A DNA stretch of 8,402 bases from an uncultured Rhizobiaceae group bacterium. Its GTDB lineage: Bacteria; Pseudomonadota; Alphaproteobacteria; Rhizobiales; Rhizobiaceae. The position numbers and the translations under genes were made by a program. This document shows, piece by piece, positions 1-6,061 of the stretch. Positions within the stretch are counted from its first letter, which is position 1, and the number at the start of each line of letters is the position of its first letter. The notes under the pieces are model-generated. The model was not told the origin of the DNA. It saw only the letters and a program-made list of their open reading frames with translations, and did not search any database. The stretch covers positions 1 through 8,402 of the forward strand of contig CALFBU010000308.1 of NCBI GenBank assembly GCA_937951455.1, in the 5' to 3' direction.

Positions 1-1754
1 TATGCTTCAAAGCCTTTTTAGCTATTTTCATAGTAAGCAGCGTTTTCACGCATACAGCACATGCACAGGATGTCGCTGACAGCGTAGCGCCTGAATTTTC
101 ATCGGGCATCACACAAAAACAACTGGTTAAGGCAAAAAAACAAATGGTGGTCGCAGCAAACCCTTATGCAAGTGAGGCAGGTTTGGCAGTTTTGAAAAAA
201 GGCGGAAATGCGATTGATGCCATGGTGGCGGTGCAAACCGTATTGGGACTTGTAGAGCCACAGTCATCAGGCTTGGGCGGCGGTGCATTTCTGGTTTATT
301 TTGACGCTGAAAAACAACGGCTGACAACTTACGATGGGCGCGAAACAGCACCAAAAGCCGCGACCGCTGACATGTTTCTCGATGCCACGGGGCAACCGAT
401 CTATTTCTTCGATGCAGTGATTGGCGGGCTTTCCGTTGGAACACCAGGTACGGTCAAACTGCTTCATCAAACACACAAAAAATATGGCAAGCTTGCTTGG
501 GCAGATGTGATTGAACCTGCCATCAAACTTGCACAAGAAGGTTTTAAGGTTTCACCTCGTTTACACGCCCTTATTACGCTATCCGCCGAAAGCCTCTATC
601 GGTTCAAAACAACACGGGATTATTTTTTAAGCGAAGAAGGCGTCCCCCTCTTTGTTGGAACAGTGATCAAAAATAAGGAATATGCCAATACGCTGCGCGC
701 AATCAGCACGGGCGGTGCGGATGCTTTTTACAAAGGTGAACTGGCAAAACGCATTGCTGATACCGTTCAAAACGCGCAAGGCAATCCGGGTCGTTTAACG
801 CTTGAAGATCTTGAAAGTTATGAAATCGTTGAGCGTGAACCTGTTTGCCTTAATTATCGTTCATATGATGTTTGCGGCATGGGGCCACCTTCTTCTGGTG
901 CACTAACAGTTGGCCAAATACTGGGTTTGGTCGAAGCTTATGATCTAAAGTCATATGGTGCTGGAAGCCCTGAAAGCTGGCGACTTATTGGGGATGCGAC
1001 ACGGTTAGCCTTTGCCGACCGTAGTCTTTACATGGCCGACAGTGATTTCGTGAAAATGCCCAAGGGGCTTTTAAACCAAACCTATCTTTGGGAGCGAACA
1101 CAAACGCTTATTGATGATAATGCACTGACAGATGATGAAGTCTTTCCCGGCAAACCGCCCTTCGACCACGCCATGCTATTTGCGCCTGACGCTTCGCTTG
1201 AACTCCCCTCAACCAGTCATTTTTCCATTGTAGATGCGGCGGGCAACGTTGTTTCCATGACGACGACAATCGAGAACGGTTTTGGATCGCGTTTGATGGT
1301 TGGCGGGTTTTTACTAAATAACGAACTGACTGATTTTTCTTTCGTGCCAGAAGTTGATGGCAAACCGGTTGCCAATGCCATCGAAGCCGGCAAACGCCCA
1401 CGCTCCTCAATGGCACCTACCATTGTCATGAAAGATGGAAAGCCCATTCTTGCAATCGGCTCCCCCGGTGGTAGCCGCATCATTCCTTATGTGGCCAAAA
1501 CACTGATTGCATGGATGGATTGGGACATGGATATTCAACAAGCAATAGAATTGCCGCATCTGCTGAACCGATTTGGCACTTATGATCTTGAAAAAGGCAC
1601 CTCGGCAGAAAGCTTCGCCCCTGCCCTTGAAGCACTTGGGTTTAAAACAGAAATAAGAGATTTGAATTCAGGCTTGCACGGAATAGAAATCACCCCTCAA
1701 GGCCTTGAAGGCGGTGCGGATATCAGACGCGAGGGTGTGGCACTTGGGGAATAA
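1..1754 (+). CDS. ggt: Gamma-glutamyltransferase (gamma-glutamyltranspeptidase), 5' end cut by window edge
   Basis: This exported enzyme breaks the gamma-glutamyl bond of glutathione and related compounds, by hydrolysis or by transfer to amino acids or peptides. The frame is open from base 3 to the left edge, so the ATG at 144 is internal. The visible N-terminus (CFKAFLAIFIVSS...THTAHA, then QD) is a signal peptide with probable cleavage after base 65, which implies a periplasmic enzyme. About 583 residues are visible, close to the roughly 580 of E. coli Ggt. Family landmarks are present: GPPSSGA near base 885, the self-cleavage site STSHFSIVD with the nucleophile Thr codon at 1212-1214, LLNNELTDFS near 1312-1341, KRPRSSM near 1390-1410, and GSPGGSRI near 1458-1481, which supplies the oxyanion and substrate contacts. 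By family knowledge the precursor cuts itself before that Thr into large and small subunits. The lid segment after DFS looks shorter than in E. coli. The gene ends 3 bp before a convergent small gene. The family assignment is very secure; the physiological substrate is not visible. Confidence 0.96.
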   Translation, partial: CFKAFLAIFIVSSVFTHTAHAQDVADSVAPEFSSGITQKQLVKAKKQMVVAANPYASEAGLAVLKKGGNAIDAMVAVQTVLGLVEPQSSGLGGGAFLVYFDAEKQRLTTYDGRETAPKAATADMFLDATGQPIYFFDAVIGGLSVGTPGTVKLLHQTHKKYGKLAWADVIEPAIKLAQEGFKVSPRLHALITLSAESLYRFKTTRDYFLSEEGVPLFVGTVIKNKEYANTLRAISTGGADAFYKGELAKRIADTVQNAQGNPGRLTLEDLESYEIVEREPVCLNYRSYDVCGMGPPSSGALTVGQILGLVEAYDLKSYGAGSPESWRLIGDATRLAFADRSLYMADSDFVKMPKGLLNQTYLWERTQTLIDDNALTDDEVFPGKPPFDHAMLFAPDASLELPSTSHFSIVDAAGNVVSMTTTIENGFGSRLMVGGFLLNNELTDFSFVPEVDGKPVANAIEAGKRPRSSMAPTIVMKDGKPILAIGSPGGSRIIPYVAKTLIAWMDWDMDIQQAIELPHLLNRFGTYDLEKGTSAESFAPALEALGFKTEIRDLNSGLHGIEITPQGLEGGADIRREGVALGE

Positions 1755-1757
1755 ACT

Positions 1758-1985
1758 CTAAGAGCGGATAATCCGGCGCATATTATCTAATAGACGATCT
1801 TGTTCCTTGGACATGGCTTCAATCTCTGCGGCATATTCTGGCTCTTCGTTACCAAGCCGTTGTGCTATCACTGCCATGAGATTATCCGTGTTTTCTGAAA
1901 GCGCGCTCATGCGGGCAATCATGCGTGCTTTTGTGCATAGAGCTTGTGATGGCGGATATTCAATTTCACTTGCAGGACGGATCAT
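1758..1985 (-). CDS. Small conserved-looking protein of unknown function, 75 residues
   Basis: I do not recognise this protein. It begins MIRPASEIEYPPSQAL and has no signal peptide or membrane segment, so it is probably cytoplasmic. The second half (about residues 45-75, EEPEYAAEIEAMSKEQDRLL then DNMRRIIRS) is charged and strongly helical with a coiled-coil look; the middle (residues 20-44) is also likely helical. It has one cysteine and no evident catalytic motif. The ATG at 1983-1985 is preceded by a purine-rich AGAGGAAG ribosome site about 4-5 bases upstream, which supports real translation. It is divergent from NAD kinase across a 182-bp gap and convergent with the gamma-glutamyltransferase, with only 3 bp between the two stops. 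A small helical adaptor or regulator is possible but is only a guess. A chance ORF is unlikely given the ribosome site and the way it fills the space between its neighbours. Confidence 0.72.
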   Translation of the reverse strand: MIRPASEIEYPPSQALCTKARMIARMSALSENTDNLMAVIAQRLGNEEPEYAAEIEAMSKEQDRLLDNMRRIIRS

Positions 1986-2056
1986 GACACTTCCTCTATC
2001 TATTAACTCGGATACTCTAGCGCTAAAAAGCTGTTCGAATACAAGAGTGCCTCAGC

Positions 2057-2064
2057 ATGGTTAA
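2057..2064 (-). promoter_or_regulatory. Possible CtrA half-site (TTAACCAT)
   Basis: The plus strand reads ATGGTTAA, so the minus strand reads TTAACCAT. This octamer is the known half-site form of the alphaproteobacterial cell-cycle regulator CtrA. A second TTAA follows at 2071-2074, six bases after the first TTAA; the classical full site has a seven-base gap, so this is a near match. It lies in the divergent gap between the 75-residue gene and NAD kinase, where a regulator could affect either. A single octamer in an AT-rich gap can arise by chance, so this is tentative. Confidence 0.3.
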
Positions 2065-2075
2065 AAATCCTTAAA

Positions 2076-2092
2076 GGCTTTTGTTAAAAGCC
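2076..2092. repeat. Perfect inverted repeat (7-bp arms, 3-base loop) upstream of NAD kinase
   Basis: GGCTTTT at 2076-2082 and AAAAGCC at 2086-2092 are exact reverse complements around GTT. Read on the minus strand, the hairpin is followed by a T-rich stretch (TTTAAGGATTTTTAACC), so it looks faintly like an intrinsic terminator pointing away from NAD kinase; its stem is AT-rich and short. It could be a protein-binding dyad, a hairpin in the NAD kinase leader, or a weak minus-strand terminator. Sequence alone does not choose between these. Confidence 0.4.
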
Positions 2093-2154
2093 GATATACC
2101 AAGAAGCTTTCCAAGTTCTGTTCCGCATGCTAAATCGAAACCGCGAATAACATT

Positions 2155-2159
2155 AAGGG
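2155..2159 (+). promoter_or_regulatory. Ribosome binding site that decides the NAD kinase start
   Basis: AAGGG lies eight bases before the GTG at 2168, the normal spacing. The longer reading from a TTG at 2081 has only the hairpin region upstream and would add 29 residues with no family resemblance. This favours GTG 2168 as the start. Confidence 0.6.
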
Positions 2160-2167
2160 CTTATGCC

Positions 2168-2932
2168 GTGTCTGAAAAATTAGCCTTCCTTGCAAGCGAT
2201 ACAGATGTTGCCCAGGCAGCGTATGAGAAACTTGTCTCCATCTATGGCAATTGCAAGCCTGAAGAGGCAACGGCTGTGATTGCGCTGGGTGGTGACGGTT
2301 TTATGCTGCAGACACAGCATGAATATATGAACAGTGGCCTGCCCATTTATGGCATGAACAAGGGTACGGTTGGCTTCCTCATGAATGAGTATAAGCCTGA
2401 CAATCTTCGCCAGCGCATTTCACGCGCATTAAAAAGCAAGATACGTCCCCTTTCCATGATGGCCACGGATATGGATGGCAAAACGCATGAGGCTATTGCT
2501 ATCAATGAAGTATCTTTACTGCGCCAATCCTATCAGGCGGCGAGCCTCTCGATCACAACAGATGGCAAAGAAAGACTGGAAGCACTTGTATGTGATGGCG
2601 TTTTGGTGGCAACCCCTGCGGGTTCTACCGCTTACAATTTATCAGCCCACGGCCCGATCTTGCCGCTTGGCGCACCGCTTTTGGCTTTGACGCCCGTAAG
2701 CCCATTCAGGCCACGCAGATGGCGTGGTGCGCTACTGCCCAATACGGTAGAAGTCATCATTAAAGTAAACGAACCTGAAAAACGCCCTGTGAATGCGGTT
2801 GCAGATCATACAGAAATCAAGTCTGTCAAAGAAGTTTCCATAAAGTTGGACATGGAAAATTCTGGTCTCATACTCTTCGACCCAGACCATTCCTGGGACG
2901 ATAGAATTTTAGCCGAGCAATTCCAGTATTAG
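2168..2932 (+). CDS. nadK: NAD kinase (ATP-NAD kinase)
   Basis: This cytoplasmic enzyme phosphorylates NAD at the 2' hydroxyl of the adenosine ribose and is the cell's source of NADP. From the GTG at 2168 it has 254 residues, matching the short alphaproteobacterial form. Family motifs run in order: the GGDG phosphate/catalytic motif at residues 41-44, followed by FMLQT; NKGTVGFLMNEY at 64-75; the NE pair at 113-114; DG at 143-144 leading into TPAGSTAYNLSAHGP at 149-163; then the conserved LTPVSPFRPRRW block. The frame stays open upstream to a TTG at 2081, but the family match begins at SEKLAFLASDT, and an AAGGG ribosome site precedes the GTG. It is transcribed away from the 75-residue gene. 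Its stop overlaps the stop of the convergent DUF2336 gene by 4 bp. No key residue is missing. The gene is also named ppnK in some annotations. Confidence 0.95.
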   Translation: MSEKLAFLASDTDVAQAAYEKLVSIYGNCKPEEATAVIALGGDGFMLQTQHEYMNSGLPIYGMNKGTVGFLMNEYKPDNLRQRISRALKSKIRPLSMMATDMDGKTHEAIAINEVSLLRQSYQAASLSITTDGKERLEALVCDGVLVATPAGSTAYNLSAHGPILPLGAPLLALTPVSPFRPRRWRGALLPNTVEVIIKVNEPEKRPVNAVADHTEIKSVKEVSIKLDMENSGLILFDPDHSWDDRILAEQFQY

Positions 2933-4344
2933 GCAGCCTTCGCCATAGCAGCGTTCATGATTGCTTCTGAAACATCTATATAATCATCCTGAATAAGTTC
3001 AGCATCTACAAAACCATGAACATCGGCCGCTGATGCAATATAAATGGCAGGTACGTCCGTATGATGAAGAACCTCGGCATCGAGATAGCCTTCCATCTCA
3101 TCAGAAAACTCTGCAACCAAAGCATCTGTATCAATTTCGAACTCTTCCAAAGCAATTCCCTCTTCAACATCAGGCTGGATTTCAACTTCGGAAACCTCAA
3201 TGGCTGAACGGTTTGCAATTTCTGCAGCCTTGATTTTTGCGCTTTCACGCGCGGCTTCTGCAGAGAGTTTGCGAAGCAGTAAAATCAAGTCGTCGACGAT
3301 TTCATCCTTGCGACCAGAATATTTATCCAAAACCTCGCGCGTTACCAGATATGGTAGGCGTGCTGGGTTTGCAGCAGAATTTGAAGACAAGAGACGGCGC
3401 CAAGTTGAGATTGCCGTGTAAAATATGATGAAAGCTGATTGTGGCAGGCCAGCTCTATCGTAAAGCGCCTTGAAGGCAGCTTCGCGGTCCTTTGAAAGAA
3501 TTGTTTCAACGCGTGAAAAACGAACGCCACTGAGTTCTGCAAAGGCGCGTGCTACAAGTGTCAAATTACCCATGCACACGGCGCGCAACAGGTAGCTCAC
3601 CGTTATTTTGCCGCCTTCGATCATATTTCGTACAAGGTGAGTAACATCTTCATTCGAAGCATTTGCAACAAACTCAATGGAAGCTTTATCGCAGGCTTCA
3701 TTGACGATTTTCTTGACTTTGTTTTCGTTTATCCAGCCTTTTGTGGAAACCATGTTTGAAAGCGCTTCACCCAGTTTGCCTATGAGGATCAAACGCGATT
3801 CAGCAGCAAGGTCTTCACGTTCCAGCAGCATTTTCCGAATGTCTGTAACCGTACCAAAGCGTTGTGCAATGGTATGAAGGTTTTCCTGGCTCATCTCAGC
3901 AATTGGGTTCATCATCAACGCCATGCAAGCGTCCTTGTGACCGTCCTTACAGATGCTTGCGATAACCGTCTCGCTAAGCCATGGTCGGCATGCGATAGCA
4001 ATTTGATTGTCGACTTCAGACGTCTCAATAAATTCGACCAGTTCCGTGTCATGCAAGACCGGTGATTGCGACAATGTAATGATTGATACGTCGAGCGTAT
4101 CGGCTGCTAGTGCAGATATGATATGGCGCGGCGCTTGTTTTCTGGCGCCAAAGGCTTCTGCCAAGGCGAACCGAACGGAAGGGGCAGGATCTTCAAGCAA
4201 AGTCGTGATTGCTGCCTCGACATCCTCCCGCTCTTCGGTTGATATGTCATTTCGCAAGTAAGCACGAACTAACGCGGAAGCTGCCTCTGTTCTTTTTGCT
4301 ACAGAAGCGGTTTCTACCCATTCCAAAAAATACTCAATTACCAT
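2929..4344 (-). CDS. DUF2336 domain protein, 471 residues, helical repeat type
   Basis: This matches the style of DUF2336 proteins, a mostly alphaproteobacterial family whose biochemical function I cannot name. Residues about 14-220 form consecutive amphipathic helices like HEAT repeats (for example TTLLEDPAPSVRFALAEAFG at 47-66). The central region (about 248-320), containing SYLLRAVCMGNLTLVARAFA and LSGVRFSRVETIL, is the most family-like part. A helical stretch with KLSAEAARESAKIKAAEIA at 359-377 links to an unusually acidic tail at 385-465, rich in Glu and Asp (VEEGIALEEFEIDTDALV). There is no signal peptide or membrane helix, so it is likely a cytoplasmic interaction or scaffold protein. 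The ATG at 4342-4344 has GGAG five bases upstream. The flavin reductase gene lies 113 bp upstream on the same strand, so shared transcription is possible. The family call is from remembered sequence style, not a search. Confidence 0.82.
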   Translation of the reverse strand: MVIEYFLEWVETASVAKRTEAASALVRAYLRNDISTEEREDVEAAITTLLEDPAPSVRFALAEAFGARKQAPRHIISALAADTLDVSIITLSQSPVLHDTELVEFIETSEVDNQIAIACRPWLSETVIASICKDGHKDACMALMMNPIAEMSQENLHTIAQRFGTVTDIRKMLLEREDLAAESRLILIGKLGEALSNMVSTKGWINENKVKKIVNEACDKASIEFVANASNEDVTHLVRNMIEGGKITVSYLLRAVCMGNLTLVARAFAELSGVRFSRVETILSKDREAAFKALYDRAGLPQSAFIIFYTAISTWRRLLSSNSAANPARLPYLVTREVLDKYSGRKDEIVDDLILLLRKLSAEAARESAKIKAAEIANRSAIEVSEVEIQPDVEEGIALEEFEIDTDALVAEFSDEMEGYLDAEVLHHTDVPAIYIASAADVHGFVDAELIQDDYIDVSEAIMNAAMAKAA

Positions 4345-4457
4345 ACTAACTCCAGCCCATTCATACTTTGGACGTTACTCTTTGGAGGAGTTATAGCCTG
4401 TAATAATTAACGATCGGTTCACTATGAAAAAAAATGTTTTGTTAAGGTTTGCGCTCA

Positions 4458-5066
4458 TCAGCCTTTAAATTCTGGCCTTAGCATCTCATGCAATTCACTC
4501 GTCAAACCAAAATCCATATAGCCCAAACGACTAACGGGCTCAGCCAGATTTACATCAAATCTGCCATCGCGAATAACTTCATCCCTGATGTGAACACCCA
4601 CCACTTGGCCGATGATAATAACTGCACCGGTCAAATTACCTTCAACATCATTGGTCTCGATGACGCTTGTGACTTTGCACTCCATAGCTGCGTTTGCTTC
4701 CGCTACCCTAGGGGCTGCTATGATTTTGCTGTCAGCTTTTTCGATGTTGTAATGATCAAACTCACTAACGCCCCAGGGTGCATTGGAACTTGAGTTATTC
4801 ATTTGTTCAGAGAGGCTTTTGCTTGCGTAGTTAAATACAAACTCGCCCGTGTCGGCTGCATTTCTTGCGCTGTCTTTAAAACCTTCAGAAGCGAACATCA
4901 GCATTGGAGGTCTCCCACCTACCGCATTAAAGAAACTGTAAGGTGCGAGATTTGCGATACCGTCTTTTGATATGGTTGATATCCAGCCAATAGGACGCGG
5001 TGCAACAATCGCCTTTATCGGATCATGTGGCAAACTTGGGTCTCGGTTTTCTGGTACATAGAACAT
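4458..5066 (-). CDS. Flavin reductase-like FMN-binding protein
   Basis: A 202-residue protein of the flavin reductase-like split-barrel family (DIM6/NTAB type). These bind FMN and usually reduce flavin with NAD(P)H or act as small flavoproteins in redox or degradative pathways. Visible hallmarks are the N-terminal MFYVPENRDPSLPHDPIKAI, the PRPIGWIST flavin-contact motif at residues 23-31, NLAPYSFFNAV at 39-49, KDSARNA at 64-70 in the phosphate-contact region, and the RLGYMDF C-terminal motif at 180-186. Its length fits the family. There is no signal peptide, so it is cytoplasmic. The start at 5064-5066 is supported by family alignment from the first residue, but the ribosome site is weak (GAGAG about 8 bases upstream). 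It is divergent from the secreted repeat protein across 133 bp. The sequence does not show which partner monooxygenase, if any, it serves. Confidence 0.92.
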   Translation of the reverse strand: MFYVPENRDPSLPHDPIKAIVAPRPIGWISTISKDGIANLAPYSFFNAVGGRPPMLMFASEGFKDSARNAADTGEFVFNYASKSLSEQMNNSSSNAPWGVSEFDHYNIEKADSKIIAAPRVAEANAAMECKVTSVIETNDVEGNLTGAVIIIGQVVGVHIRDEVIRDGRFDVNLAEPVSRLGYMDFGLTSELHEMLRPEFKG

Positions 5067-5199
5067 GAGGTGTCTCTCGCTGGATTAGAATTACCCATGG
5101 ATTAAGCGCGTTTTTTCTGTAAATCAATCTATTGCCTTGAAAACATCTCAAAATTACGCTTTGCATAGGTCTTAATGCTTCGTATTGGAGATGGTTTAA
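5067..5199. promoter_or_regulatory. Divergent intergenic region between flavin reductase and secreted repeat protein
   Basis: By position, these 133 bp must hold the promoters for the minus-strand flavin reductase and the plus-strand secreted protein. I see AT-rich tracts and weak -35-like hexamers, such as TTGAAA near 5136 on the plus strand and TTGATT on the minus strand, but neither pairs with a good -10 box at normal spacing. No terminator-grade hairpin or familiar operator is visible. The plus-strand gene has a clear GGAG at 5187-5190, nine bases before its ATG. Confidence 0.45.
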
Positions 5200-6042
5200 A
5201 TGAATCGTATACTGGTTTCGCTCTGCCTGATTATGACATTTGTCGTGAGTGCACATGCACAGACTTCTTCTGGAGCGGTGACACAGCGCATTTTGCTGGA
5301 AGCGAAACTGAGTTCAGATGGACCCATAATTCGTGATGGACTTGAATGGCGGATTTTCCCATTTAACCCACAAAATTCTGAAGCCATTGAAGAGCTGGCG
5401 TATGCAACGGGTGGTTCCAAAGCCTTTAACATCGAGCCTGGCGACTACATCGTACACGCAGCTTACGGGCATGTTGGCGTTGTCAAAAAAATATCTATTG
5501 GCAATGAAGCGATTAGAGAAGAGATCAACCTGAATGCAGGCGGTTTAAAGCTGCTCGCAACCGCTACAGGTAATGTGCGCATTCCAAAACGAATGCTTAA
5601 GTTCAATGTTTATGAACAAGACATCCTTGAAGATGGCTCGCGCAAGCTGATCGCGCGTAATATTAAAGCGGGTGATGTGACAACCCTGCCCGTTGGCACC
5701 TATCATATTGTTTCCACCTTCGGAAAACTCAATGCAACCGTGCGGGCGGATTTAAGGGTTCAACCTGGCAAGCTAACGGAAGCCAATCTTGAGCACAGGG
5801 CAGCCATGATAACCTTTCGCCTTGTTCGGTCCTTAGGTGGCGACGCGGTTGCAGATACGGCTTGGTCGATTTTGACTGATGGTGGTGAAGTTATTAAAGA
5901 AAGCAACAGTACCTTTCCAAGCATGGTTTTGTCAGAGGGCAGTTATACGGCCATCGCCAAACATGATGACAAAATCTACAGTGAAGACTTTCAGGTTCGT
6001 TCCGGCTTCAACAAGGATGTTGAAGTTCTGACGCCTAACTAG
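5200..6042 (+). CDS. Secreted protein of unknown function with three beta-rich repeats
   Basis: I cannot assign a named family. The 280-residue product starts with a clear signal peptide (MNRILVSLCLIMTFVVSAHA, cleavage likely after residue 20). There is no lipobox cysteine, so a soluble or envelope-associated periplasmic protein is expected. The mature part is three diverged copies of an approximately 80-residue unit at about 29-112, 115-197 and 202-278. Each copy has an aromatic strand near its start (GLEWRIFP 47-54, MLKFNVYE 132-139, DTAWSILT 219-226) and a Gly-Tyr turn near its end (EPGDYIVHAAYG 79-90, PVGTYHIVSTFG 164-175, SEGSYTAIAKHD 245-256). The pattern suggests small beta-sandwich domains like carboxypeptidase-regulatory or prealbumin-like folds, which would suit a binding or structural role; this is inference. 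GGAG stands nine bases before the ATG. The CoA ester lyase begins 19 bp downstream on the same strand, so the two are probably co-transcribed although their locations differ. Confidence 0.88.
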   Translation: MNRILVSLCLIMTFVVSAHAQTSSGAVTQRILLEAKLSSDGPIIRDGLEWRIFPFNPQNSEAIEELAYATGGSKAFNIEPGDYIVHAAYGHVGVVKKISIGNEAIREEINLNAGGLKLLATATGNVRIPKRMLKFNVYEQDILEDGSRKLIARNIKAGDVTTLPVGTYHIVSTFGKLNATVRADLRVQPGKLTEANLEHRAAMITFRLVRSLGGDAVADTAWSILTDGGEVIKESNSTFPSMVLSEGSYTAIAKHDDKIYSEDFQVRSGFNKDVEVLTPN

Positions 6043-6061
6043 AAATTACTATGGGGGAAGA

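Noticed and set aside
144..1754. ATG at 144 as the start of the gamma-glutamyltransferase
   Set aside because: The same frame is open to the left edge and upstream codons encode a convincing signal peptide, so 144 is internal.
1767..1787. Inverted repeat GATAAT/ATTATC just after the gamma-glutamyltransferase stop, as a terminator
   Set aside because: The stem is six AT-rich pairs with a nine-base loop and no T-run, and it lies inside the coding sequence of the small minus-strand gene.
2081..2167. TTG at 2081 as the NAD kinase start
   Set aside because: The extra 29 residues show no family resemblance, the codon lies inside a hairpin, and a better ribosome site precedes GTG 2168.
4345..4457. 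Terminator or promoter between the flavin reductase and the DUF2336 gene
   Set aside because: There is an eight-base A/T run, but the only stem before it is about four pairs, and no -35/-10 pair with proper spacing is visible.
4424..4468. Plus-strand 14-codon ORF (MKKNVLLRFALISL) that looks like the start of a signal peptide or a leader peptide
   Set aside because: It has no ribosome site at proper spacing, ends inside the 3' end of the flavin reductase gene, and has no gene downstream on that strand.
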